The position numbers and the translations under genes are program-made. DNA of 11,386 bases from positions 1-11,386 of the forward strand of contig DATDXZ010000052.1 in the NCBI GenBank assembly GCA_035289145.1, in the 5' to 3' direction. Position 1 is the first letter of the stretch; each line of letters starts with the position of its first letter. Shown here one piece after another: positions 5,737 through 11,107 of this stretch. The DNA comes from JACOVP01 sp035289145 (lineage in GTDB: Archaea > Nanobdellota > Nanobdellia > SCGC-AAA011-G17 > UBA489). The notes beneath the pieces are model-generated. The model was given only the letters and a program-made list of their open reading frames with translations, searched no databases and had not been told where the DNA came from.

Positions 5737-5745
5737 TTTTATAAA
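5737..5745 (-). promoter_or_regulatory. TATA box for the 5110-5715 gene
   Basis: Reverse-strand TTTATAAAA is centred about 26 bases before ATG 5715, implying a leaderless transcript. Confidence 0.5.
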
Positions 5746-5760
5746 GCTTATGAAATTAAG

Positions 5761-5835
5761 TGAGCCCGAACAGATTTGAACTGTTGACCCCTGCCTTATC
5801 AGAGCAGAATTCTAACCAGGCTGAACTACGGGCTC
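5761..5835 (-). tRNA. tRNA-Ile (anticodon GAT), no intron
   Basis: Read on the reverse strand: acceptor GAGCCCG/CGGGCTC, D arm GTTC-AGCCTGGTTA-GAAT, anticodon stem CTGCT/GGCAG with loop CTGATAA (anticodon GAT), variable region GGGTC, T arm AACAG-TTCAAAT-CTGTT, and A73. Total 75 bases with every stem closed, so no intron is needed. CCA is not encoded. It stands alone with its own upstream TATA-like box at 5861-5871. It is a useful internal control for the two interrupted tRNA genes. Confidence 0.95.
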
Positions 5836-5860
5836 ATGTGTATAAAACGCTAAGAAAATC

Positions 5861-5871
5861 ATTTATAAATG
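5861..5871 (-). promoter_or_regulatory. TATA box for tRNA-Ile
   Basis: The palindromic ATTTATAAAT lies about 30 bases before the tRNA 5' end at 5835, consistent with a start a few bases upstream of the mature tRNA. Confidence 0.5.
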
Positions 5872-5900
5872 TTACTCACGTCTATTCAGTTTCCATTATT

Positions 5901-6170
5901 TTAACCTTTTAGCTGCATATCCTTTAAGATCAGGAGGATGAGGTTCATTTGTTTTCTGGAACGTAAAAAGAAATACATACAGGGCGCTAAAAACATGACT
6001 GAAAAAGCAAAAGTCAACAATGCATTCTGTCTTATGTCTATTTGGTTAGCAATTAAACCCACTATAATTCCTATGATATATGTAAAAGCTATGACGACTG
6101 CGCTTGATGCGATAAGCATACCTTTCTGAAACTGCAGATCTAACATATTTTTCTTTATAGTATTATCCAT
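5901..6170 (-). CDS. Small two-pass membrane protein (89 residues), unknown function
   Basis: After a short soluble N-terminus (MDNTIKKNMLDLQFQKG) there are two hydrophobic segments, about residues 19-41 (LIASSAVVIAFTYIIGIIVGLIA) and 50-69 (ALLTFAFSVMFLAPCMYFFL), then a basic stretch RSRKQ and a short helical tail. It is a helical-hairpin membrane protein. I recognise no family. Its start lies inside the end of the 6155-6349 gene in another frame (16-base overlap), so the two are co-transcribed and probably translationally coupled. A GAGGGA Shine-Dalgarno (6177-6182) precedes this internal start, in contrast to the leaderless first genes. Pairing of two tiny membrane proteins suggests a shared complex, an inference. 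Confidence 0.75.
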   Translation of the reverse strand: MDNTIKKNMLDLQFQKGMLIASSAVVIAFTYIIGIIVGLIANQIDIRQNALLTFAFSVMFLAPCMYFFLRSRKQMNLILLILKDMQLKG

Positions 6171-6349
6171 TGCTGATCCCTCATTGAGAAAACAATACTG
6201 ATAATACCTACAACAACCCCTATCGTCGCAAGCATAAGTGCTAAACTATAAGGTGGTCCTTTGACTGCTTCTGCAATAGACCAAATGACACCCCCTATAA
6301 GTATAATACCTCCAATGACTCCTATTATAAGTGAATTATCTTTTTTCAT
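6155..6349 (-). CDS. Small two-pass membrane protein (64 residues), unknown function
   Basis: After MKKDNS comes a hydrophobic segment, about residues 7-26 (LIIGVIGGIILIGGVIWSIA), a short polar loop (EAVKGPPYS), and a second segment, about 36-54 (LALMLATIGVVVGIISIVF), ending in SMRDQQWIIL. The glycine-rich helices could pack closely. It is the first gene of a two-gene operon with 5901-6170. A TATA-like AACATATAAG (6371-6380) lies 26 bases before the ATG, implying leaderless translation. No family recognised. Confidence 0.7.
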   Translation of the reverse strand: MKKDNSLIIGVIGGIILIGGVIWSIAEAVKGPPYSLALMLATIGVVVGIISIVFSMRDQQWIIL

Positions 6350-6370
6350 AGAAGTAGGGAGTTTTTATTC

Positions 6371-6380
6371 CTTATATGTT
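6371..6380 (-). promoter_or_regulatory. TATA-like box for the small membrane-protein operon
   Basis: Reverse-strand AACATATAAG is centred about 26 bases before ATG 6349. Confidence 0.45.
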
Positions 6381-6392
6381 TTGCTTAGAAAA

Positions 6393-6402
6393 TTCCGGAA
6401 AA
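6393..6402. repeat. Dispersed motif copy A: TTCCGGAAAA
   Basis: One of three intergenic copies in this window of the partly palindromic core TCCGGAAAA; the others are at 9898-9907 and 10018-10027 (reverse orientation). It is followed by ATTTACGA, which resembles the flank of the 9877-9907 copy read in reverse. The stretch 6350-6577 otherwise holds only the upstream promoter of the membrane operon and the 3' flank of tRNA-Asn. Confidence 0.4.
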
Positions 6403-6613
6403 TTTACGAGAAATTTGCAAATTATTCTTTTAGTTCATAGATAATCCATTGAGCTTTGCCTGGAAGTCTTTTTTTAAAATAATTAATCCTCAGAATCCTA
6501 AACACATCAAAAAATATATTTTTTATAAGAGTTTTTGCTATTTTATTCGACTTAGTATGAAGTTTCAAATAAAATAACGCCTCGGAGAGGATTTGAACCT
6601 CCGACCACATGGT

Positions 6614-6625
6614 TTCCGCACAGCC
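6614..6625 (-). other. tRNA-Asn intron 2 (canonical 37/38 site), 12 bases
   Basis: The central helix is CTGT (loop positions 32-35) with intron GCGG (C-G, T-G, G-C, T-G). The 5' bulge is TAG, the 3' bulge AAA, and the whole inner loop is GCTGT. The anticodon stem is the outer helix. Cutting after TA and after AA leaves loop CTGTTAA. Two of the four central pairs are G-T wobbles, so this BHB is the weakest of the four. Confidence 0.7.
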
Positions 6626-6635
6626 TAACAGCCAT

Positions 6636-6657
6636 CTGAGCCATAGAATCCCTATGA
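6636..6657 (-). other. Non-canonical tRNA-Asn intron 1 (between positions 27 and 28), 22 bases
   Basis: The inner hairpin CATAG-GGATT-CTATG is perfect. The central 4-bp helix is GAGC (the 3' strand of the D stem) with GCTC of the intron. The bulges are ACT and AGA; cutting after AC and after AG joins C27 to ATGG and restores the anticodon stem. The 3' end of the intron repeats GCTCAG, identical to the D-arm bases 10-15 of the same tRNA, so intron and D arm compete for GAGC. The outer helix is weak (two pairs). Confidence 0.78.
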
Positions 6658-6709
6658 GTGCTCTACCAGGCTGAGCTACCGAGGCATAGAAGAATGTTGC
6701 TAAAGACCG

Positions 6710-6719
6710 TTTAAAAAAC
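6710..6719 (-). promoter_or_regulatory. TATA-like box for tRNA-Asn
   Basis: Reverse-strand GTTTTTTAAA, centred about 29 bases before the mature 5' end at 6685. Confidence 0.4.
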
Positions 6720-6734
6720 TTTCTTTGCAGAAGA

Positions 6735-6743
6735 TTTATAAAA
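6735..6743 (+). promoter_or_regulatory. TATA box for the 6775-7530 gene
   Basis: TTTATAAAA predicts a start near 6763, giving a short leader just long enough to include GAGGTG (6765-6770), a Shine-Dalgarno four bases before ATG 6775. Confidence 0.5.
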
Positions 6744-6774
6744 ACTTGCTTCTTCTCTCTTCTAGAGGTGTATC

Positions 6775-7530
6775 ATGTCTTTTATTCAAACAATATTTTC
6801 TTTCCTTCAGTCTAGCTGGACCTACTTTCATGACTTTGTCTGGCCCCGCATTATCGAGATTGTGACTACTCCTATTCATCATAAACAAGCACTATGGCTT
6901 ATTGTGCCTTTGCTTATTTCCACGCTTCTCATGCAACTCTATTTTGGCAGAAACAAAGATGAAGAATTGGGATGGAATACTGCTTACGCAAATTCTATTG
7001 CATTGATCTATATCTCTGTGAACTTACTCAAGATTATCTATGACCAATATGGTTATGGTTTTTGGCAGCATTTGACACCTGAATTGACTCCAAAACTTTT
7101 TTTTATAGGCATCATTATGCTGCAAGCATTACTACTAGCATTTCTTGATTTATTTCATTCATTACCTAAACGATTTTCATTTTTCATAGGTTCGCTTCCC
7201 AGCGTTTTTGCCATAGCTTTGGTAACTATTGTGGTCGTTCATACTGATATTCCTATTGATAGATTTACACTCATTGCTGCACTTTGCTTATTTGTTGTTA
7301 GTGTTGTCTTTTTTGGCATTTTCCGCTGGATTGTGCCACCAAGCAGTCATGCACGATCTTATCTTGAACGACAACATGAGCTTAGACAGACAGAACATCA
7401 TCTGAAACGTTTGGAACGTTACAAAAAGATCCAAGATATAGAACAAGAAGTCAAACAATCAGTTGATGGATTTGTCCATAAAGCTGAACAACCATTCATA
7501 AAAATTGGAAATCTTTTCAAGAGATCGTGA
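6775..7530 (+). CDS. Multi-pass membrane protein with C-terminal charged helix, unknown function
   Basis: A 251-residue protein with about five hydrophobic segments: residues 39-57 (ALWLIVPLLISTLLMQLYF), about 70-87, 106-127 (KLFFIGIIMLQALLLAFLDLF), 137-155 and 163-187 (FTLIAALCLFVVSVVFFGIF). From about residue 195 the chain is soluble and strongly helical with heptad-like spacing (RSYLERQHELRQTEHHLKRLERYKKIQDIEQEVKQ), a probable cytoplasmic coiled coil, ending in a basic tail. I do not recognise the family; it resembles hypothetical DPANN membrane proteins in layout only. Start is supported by GAGGTG four bases upstream and the TATA box at 6735-6743. It is convergent with the 7534-8373 gene, with three bases between stops. 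Confidence 0.8.
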   Translation: MSFIQTIFSFLQSSWTYFHDFVWPRIIEIVTTPIHHKQALWLIVPLLISTLLMQLYFGRNKDEELGWNTAYANSIALIYISVNLLKIIYDQYGYGFWQHLTPELTPKLFFIGIIMLQALLLAFLDLFHSLPKRFSFFIGSLPSVFAIALVTIVVVHTDIPIDRFTLIAALCLFVVSVVFFGIFRWIVPPSSHARSYLERQHELRQTEHHLKRLERYKKIQDIEQEVKQSVDGFVHKAEQPFIKIGNLFKRS

Positions 7531-7533
7531 ATT

Positions 7534-8373
7534 TTACTCAAGGCTGAACAATCTTTTGAAGAACAAGAGAATTTTCTGCCATAAGATTACTGCATTTACT
7601 TTTTCTTCTTCAACTACTCGCTTATCTTCTATAGGCTTATCCTCTACAATTTTTTTACAGCAGCAGACTTTTCCAGTGGCGCAATACCCAGAACCTTTAT
7701 CTCGTTCTTCTGCAAGACAAGAAGCAACACTGGGATTGCTCTTTTTATCCCTACAAGAAGCTTCATTATATCCTTCTTCTTCACAGATATCAAAGCATGT
7801 TTCTTGTGAACAATCAGAATAGCACCGCTCTCCTGGATCGCAAACACTGTCACCGCACACCATCTCGCTTTCCACTTTCTCTTTGGTCGCTGTTATCTCT
7901 TGGAAACCTTTTCCTGTGACGATGATACTTTTCGTTTCTTTCAGCAATTCATAATTTTTGTAATATGCAATGATCTTTGCCGCGCGCCTTGTGTCTTCTA
8001 GAGTTGTTCCAGCAATAATTAAGTCGTTTCCACTCACCCTAATAATGGCTTGGCCCTCACTATAAGACCAGTCATCGCAAGTAATAGGCATTAGCTCATT
8101 ATCGCAAGGATTCCCAATGAGAATCTTTGATTGTTGGGGAATCACTTCATCTTCAATGACTGTTTCCAAGTCTGGTTGATTGACATTGAATTTTTTTAAG
8201 CCTATAGCGACATCAATTGCTGCGAAGCTGTCTCCTCCCTTTGCTTTCGCGCCAAGAACAATCTTTGTATTTTCATCGACTTGCTGCAGATATTCATAAA
8301 TAGAATCAGCAGCTGCATTTGCTGCAGGAAGTAATGAGCATACTATAATGACTATCAGTGCTATCTTTTTCAT
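7534..8373 (-). CDS. Exported Cys-rich protein with an S-layer-like domain
   Basis: A 279-residue protein with a Sec signal peptide (MKKIALIVIIVCSLLPAANA, then AA). Residues 37-165 (IVLGAKAKGGDSFAAIDVAIGL, then NPCDNELMP, and GNDLIIAGTTLEDTRRAAKIIAYY) match the repeated S-layer-type module seen in many DPANN surface proteins. A cysteine-rich segment follows at about 172-243 (VCGDSVCDPGERCYSDCSQETC, and YCATGKVCCCKK), likely disulphide-bonded outside the cell. The C-terminus is charged, then ends in an amphipathic or hydrophobic stretch, VILWQKILLFFKRLFSLE, that could hold it at the membrane. It shares an ATGA overlap with the upstream 8370-9293 gene, so the two form an operon and are translationally coupled. 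A role in the envelope is likely; the binding partner is unknown. Confidence 0.8.
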   Translation of the reverse strand: MKKIALIVIIVCSLLPAANAAADSIYEYLQQVDENTKIVLGAKAKGGDSFAAIDVAIGLKKFNVNQPDLETVIEDEVIPQQSKILIGNPCDNELMPITCDDWSYSEGQAIIRVSGNDLIIAGTTLEDTRRAAKIIAYYKNYELLKETKSIIVTGKGFQEITATKEKVESEMVCGDSVCDPGERCYSDCSQETCFDICEEEGYNEASCRDKKSNPSVASCLAEERDKGSGYCATGKVCCCKKIVEDKPIEDKRVVEEEKVNAVILWQKILLFFKRLFSLE

Positions 8374-9293
8374 ATTCGTTTAATAACCATAAAACCTTTT
8401 AAATTTCTTTCTTTATAGTCATTTGCTTTTTTTGAAAACTCTCCATTTGTAAGGAAGATGATAGGCATCTTTTTCAATTGTCCCTGATTGTGAGCTAAAC
8501 TCAGGTCTGAATCCGCAACTTTCTTTTTGTTTTTGGCTATTATCACGTATTCCAAGAGACCAATGTTTGAAGGCACTTTTGCCGTTATTTCATACTCTTT
8601 ATTTTTCTTAAGTATTTTTTCTTCAATGACTTGTATGTGATTATTCTGCAAGTAGGCTCTTATTGCATTAATGAATGCGTCCACAGGCTCTTTTCTTACA
8701 GGTATTTTTTTAGTCTCTTTTCTTTGTGGCTCTGCATCTCGTATTGCTGGTTTTACTTGTAGAATTCCTGAACTGTTTACAGATTGCGATTCATGAACTG
8801 TCGCTTGAAGTGTGGTTTGTGGAATTATTGTCTGAAGATTTTGCGCCTGCATTGTTATTGGTGGCTCCAGTGTTGGTGTTTGAACTGCTGCTGATGGCTC
8901 TTCTTTATACAGATACCAGCGCCACATAATTTCCTGAGCTTGATTATAATAGGGAATCGCAAAATCTTTGATTGCCCTGAGAGCAACACGAATTGCCGGC
9001 TCTGTTTCTTTATCCTTGAGCACTCTTTTTTCTTTCAGCAGGTTATATGCTTCCTTTTCTTTTTGCGGAAGCCCATTATAAAGCATGGATAATTTTTCTT
9101 CCTGTCCTGGAGAATAGTAGACTGGAGTGCCGCCAACCTTTGCACTGCTGATCTTGATGGTCTTCTTGTTTAACAGTTCTGAAAGAATAGCTCCTGCATA
9201 GAATGTGTCTTTCCCCAATTCTTTAGCGACCTGCATAGGGATGACTGGCCCCTTAGCTTTGACAAAAGCAAGCACTTTATCATGTATTTCCAT
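8370..9293 (-). CDS. Winged-helix protein with a possible Mrr-like / restriction-endonuclease-fold C-terminal domain
   Basis: A 307-residue protein. Residues 1-70 look like a winged helix-turn-helix (HDKVLAFVKAKGPVIPMQVAKEL, then FYAGAILSELLNKKTIKISSAKVGGTPVYY). Residues 71-130 are helical, and about 132-205 are a disordered linker rich in Gln, Thr, Pro and Ser. Residues 206-307 form an alpha/beta domain (VDAFINAIRAYLQNN, LEYVIIAKNKKKV, PIIFLTNGEFSKKANDY, GFMVIKRI) with the strand order and Lys-rich core of Mrr-like PD-(D/E)xK folds. I see the E-x-I-x-A-K-like core but no confident full catalytic set, so nuclease activity is unproven. It is first gene of the operon with the S-layer-like protein (ATGA overlap). 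It could be a regulator tied to the envelope or simply a DNA-binding protein. Reverse-strand CTTAAAAAC (9314-9322) is its TATA candidate. Confidence 0.75.
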   Translation of the reverse strand: MEIHDKVLAFVKAKGPVIPMQVAKELGKDTFYAGAILSELLNKKTIKISSAKVGGTPVYYSPGQEEKLSMLYNGLPQKEKEAYNLLKEKRVLKDKETEPAIRVALRAIKDFAIPYYNQAQEIMWRWYLYKEEPSAAVQTPTLEPPITMQAQNLQTIIPQTTLQATVHESQSVNSSGILQVKPAIRDAEPQRKETKKIPVRKEPVDAFINAIRAYLQNNHIQVIEEKILKKNKEYEITAKVPSNIGLLEYVIIAKNKKKVADSDLSLAHNQGQLKKMPIIFLTNGEFSKKANDYKERNLKGFMVIKRI

Positions 9294-9313
9294 AGATCAA
9301 AAACGATGAAAGA

Positions 9314-9322
9314 AGTTTTTAA
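9314..9322 (-). promoter_or_regulatory. TATA-like box for the winged-helix / S-layer operon
   Basis: Reverse-strand CTTAAAAAC is centred about 25 bases before ATG 9293. Confidence 0.4.
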
Positions 9323-9351
9323 GGTTTGTTGTGATTTAGACTACCTTTGAT

Positions 9352-9795
9352 TTACCAATGTATCCATTTTTCATATATGGCACTCCATGCATTAGTTAGT
9401 AACCAGATAGGAAATAATTCCGATGCTTCTATTGTTAAAGAATACATTGCTCCTCCACTGGCAGCCAGCATTGCGAGAGGAGCCATAATATTTCTTGTAG
9501 TATCAGCTACATTTCTTCTTACAGTTGTATAAATCTGTTTGTTAGAAGAAGGCATATTACTATCAATTACGTGGTTGTGATCAGGTAAACAGGTTTCAAC
9601 TAATTTCTCTATACTTGGTTTAAGTCTACGCTCTACAAAGGAAGGCATTACAAAACTTCCTAGTACTCCAGTTAACGTACCTATAGTACTTCCTGCTGCT
9701 GCACCTATCAAAACTTCGGCACCAACTCTACAACGAGAATAATGAAGCGTTTGTAGATCTTCTGCTATTAAGGTAACTTGTTGTATGTCTGTCAT
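9352..9795 (-). CDS. Small membrane protein of 147 residues, unknown function
   Basis: The N-terminus is polar (MTDIQQVTLIAEDLQTLHYSR). Hydrophobic, Gly/Ala-rich segments follow at about 25-48 (VLIGAAAGSTIGTLTGVLGSFV) and about 102-121 (NIMAPLAMLAASGGAMYSLT), then an aromatic C-terminus (LFPIWLLTNAWSAIYEKWIHW) that may reach or enter the membrane. Between the segments is a soluble loop with a Lys/Arg-rich helix (SFVERRLKPSIEKLVETC). The GxxxG-like spacing suggests close helix packing. No family is recognised. TATA-like TTTATAAAA on the reverse strand (9817-9825) lies 26 bases upstream of ATG 9795, so it is probably leaderless and transcribed alone. Confidence 0.65.
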   Translation of the reverse strand: MTDIQQVTLIAEDLQTLHYSRCRVGAEVLIGAAAGSTIGTLTGVLGSFVMPSFVERRLKPSIEKLVETCLPDHNHVIDSNMPSSNKQIYTTVRRNVADTTRNIMAPLAMLAASGGAMYSLTIEASELFPIWLLTNAWSAIYEKWIHW

Positions 9796-9816
9796 TTTTT
9801 AGAGAATTATAGTTAA

Positions 9817-9825
9817 TTTATAAAA
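9817..9825 (-). promoter_or_regulatory. TATA box for the 9352-9795 gene
   Basis: The symmetrical TTTATAAAA is centred about 26 bases before ATG 9795. Confidence 0.5.
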
Positions 9826-9856
9826 GTATGCTCTTATTTTTAACTTCTTTTTAGGG

Positions 9857-9897
9857 ACGCTTCCAGACCATAAGCGTTTTCGTAAATCTTACGAAAA
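9857..9897. repeat. Two adjacent hairpins upstream of the homing-endonuclease-like gene
   Basis: ACGCTT (9857-9862) pairs with AAGCGT (9872-9877) around a 9-base loop. Immediately after, TTTTCGTAA (9877-9885) pairs perfectly with TTACGAAAA (9889-9897) around only three bases. The second is a strong 9-bp stem and could be a terminator, a protein-binding palindrome or the edge of a mobile segment. Confidence 0.55.
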
Positions 9898-10027
9898 ATC
9901 CGGAAAACTTCTAAATATATTTTATAAAAGTAGTTTACTTCTCAAAGAGCCCCCTAAGGTATATAAAACAAAGTTAAATCTAAAATTTATGCAAATAAAA
10001 AAGTAGCATATTTTTGATTTTCCGGAT
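9898..10027. repeat. Inverted repeat pair ATCCGGAAAA / TTTTCCGGAT enclosing 110 bases
   Basis: Two perfect 10-base arms at 9898-9907 and 10018-10027 face each other, carrying the same TCCGGAAAA core found at 6393-6402. The 110 bases inside are very AT-rich and hold a good TATA sequence, TATATAAAAC (9960-9969), but no reading frame of note. Across 9796-10078 (283 bases) I see no gene, only promoters and these repeats. Confidence 0.5.
9960..9969 (+). promoter_or_regulatory. Candidate TATA box upstream of the LAGLIDADG gene
   Basis: TATATAAAAC, preceded by purines, would start transcription near 9990. That gives the homing-endonuclease-like gene a leader of roughly 90 bases, or an independent short RNA. 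Nearer TATA-like stretches at 10032-10052 are alternatives, so the assignment is tentative. Confidence 0.35.
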
Positions 10028-10078
10028 AATGTTTATATTTTTCTTAAAAAAGAATGTAGAGAAAGGTTCTTTCTGAAT

Positions 10079-11107
10079 ATGTATAAAAAATTTGGATCAC
10101 AAATGAATTATGCTAAATTTTTGAATGTTAATAGAACCTGTGTTCAAGGATATTATTATGCTAGATATTGGCATAAAGGAAGAAGATGTACAAAGTATAT
10201 ACCTCTTTGGGTTCTTAAGAAATCAGTTGTATTCTTGTCAGACACTCTAAAACGAAAAATAAAACAAAATATTACATCTATAAGAGGCAGGGGTGGTAAT
10301 CAAATAAATGAACTAAAACTACCTTTTCAAGAGTGTCCTGCCTTCTATAGGGTAGTTGCTCATTTAATAGGTGATGGGTGTGATAGTCATACACCTTATT
10401 ATTCAAATACTTGTAAGGAACTCAGAGAACAATTTAAAAAGGATCTACAAATATTCGGCAAAATAAAATATTATGAAACAAGATCTACACAAAATCCTAA
10501 TGTTCTCTGTGTTAATTTTACTAAAACACTTACTCATATCCTAAGATATATATTAAACATAAGATTTACTCATCCCGATAGAGTGCCTACGTCCATATTT
10601 AACGCATCAGAACAATGTAAAAAAGCATTTTTACAGGCATTATTTGATGATGAAGGAACGATTTCAACTGTATTAGCAATAGGAATGAAAGAAGAAAGAT
10701 TAATTCAAGAAATAAAAGTATTATGTAAAGCACTTAACATCCAAACATCGAAAACAACATTCAAAGAAGATGACCGTTGTAGTGGTAATTTTTCATTCAA
10801 TATTAGAAGCATATCAATTTTAAAATTTAAAAAAGAAATTGGATTTTCACATCCAGAAAAAGTTCATAAGCTTGAAATAAGGAAAAGAATAATTGAAAGA
10901 AATAAAATCCAAAGAACAAGACCTCTAGAATGGACAAGAAATGAACTTTTAAAATTATTAAAAGAAACTCCTATGAGTACTATAGAACTTTCAGAAAAAT
11001 TATTATTAACGATGCATGGGTTATATTCTCATTTAGCTTATTTAGAAAGAAATGGTTCTATTCGACGAACAGGTTATACTAATAAGATTATATGGAAACT
11101 AAATTAA
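10079..11107 (+). CDS. Free-standing LAGLIDADG homing-endonuclease-like protein
   Basis: A 342-residue protein with two LAGLIDADG motifs: RVVAHLIGDGCD at about residues 91-102 (acidic residue D99) and AFLQALFDDEGTI at about 183-195 (D191/E192). Both keep the acidic residue expected to bind the catalytic metal, so the single-chain two-motif fold looks intact. Residues 1-50 resemble a helix-turn-helix followed by IPLWVL, and residues 286-342 a winged helix (ELLKLLKETPMSTIELSEKL, then YLERNGSIRR). Members cut long asymmetric DNA targets to spread introns or inteins, or act as maturases or regulators. No intein or exon flanks it, so it is free-standing. It is more AT-rich than its neighbours. The frame is open upstream to a stop at 10004, but no ATG, GTG or TTG lies there, so ATG 10079 is chosen. 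Its stop overlaps that of endA. Confidence 0.85.
   Translation: MYKKFGSQMNYAKFLNVNRTCVQGYYYARYWHKGRRCTKYIPLWVLKKSVVFLSDTLKRKIKQNITSIRGRGGNQINELKLPFQECPAFYRVVAHLIGDGCDSHTPYYSNTCKELREQFKKDLQIFGKIKYYETRSTQNPNVLCVNFTKTLTHILRYILNIRFTHPDRVPTSIFNASEQCKKAFLQALFDDEGTISTVLAIGMKEERLIQEIKVLCKALNIQTSKTTFKEDDRCSGNFSFNIRSISILKFKKEIGFSHPEKVHKLEIRKRIIERNKIQRTRPLEWTRNELLKLLKETPMSTIELSEKLLLTMHGLYSHLAYLERNGSIRRTGYTNKIIWKLN

Larger units (their letters stand above)
6578..6685 (-). tRNA. tRNA-Asn (anticodon GTT), interrupted by two BHB introns
   Basis: On the reverse strand the acceptor GCCTCGG/CCGAGGC with G73, the D arm GCTC-AGCCTGGTA-GAGC and the T arm GGAGG-TTCAAAT-CCTCT are all normal, but the middle is too long and no contiguous anticodon stem fits. 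Removing 6636-6657 (22 bases) and 6614-6625 (12 bases) produces anticodon stem CATGG/CCATG, loop CTGTTAA with anticodon GTT (plus-strand 6627-6629), and variable region TGGTC: a clean 74-base tRNA-Asn. G73 and the GCC start agree with archaeal tRNA-Asn. Both deletions have 4-bp helices flanked by 3-base bulges and the cut points fall after the second bulge base. A contiguous reading as Met or Leu was tried and fails. A TTTAAAAAAC box lies about 25-30 bases upstream. Confidence 0.85.

Noticed and set aside
6422..6610. 62-residue reverse-strand reading frame
   Set aside because: Its start and first codons lie inside the tRNA-Asn gene (T arm and variable region), the remainder is a low-complexity Lys/Ile/Phe stretch, and it has no promoter of its own.
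6578..6685. Reading the interrupted tRNA as tRNA-Met (CAT) or tRNA-Leu (CAG)
   Set aside because: Neither gives a closed anticodon stem next to the D arm; Leu would also need a long variable arm. Only the two-intron Asn model closes every stem.
7505..7822. 105-residue forward frame within the exported Cys-rich gene
   Set aside because: It is antisense to a gene with signal peptide and domain structure, and its composition (Ser/Thr/Phe-rich) is typical of a shadow frame.
10079..11107. LAGLIDADG gene as part of an intein or rRNA intron
   Set aside because: No extein sequence, splicing-domain motifs or rRNA exons flank it; the gene stands between two protein genes.
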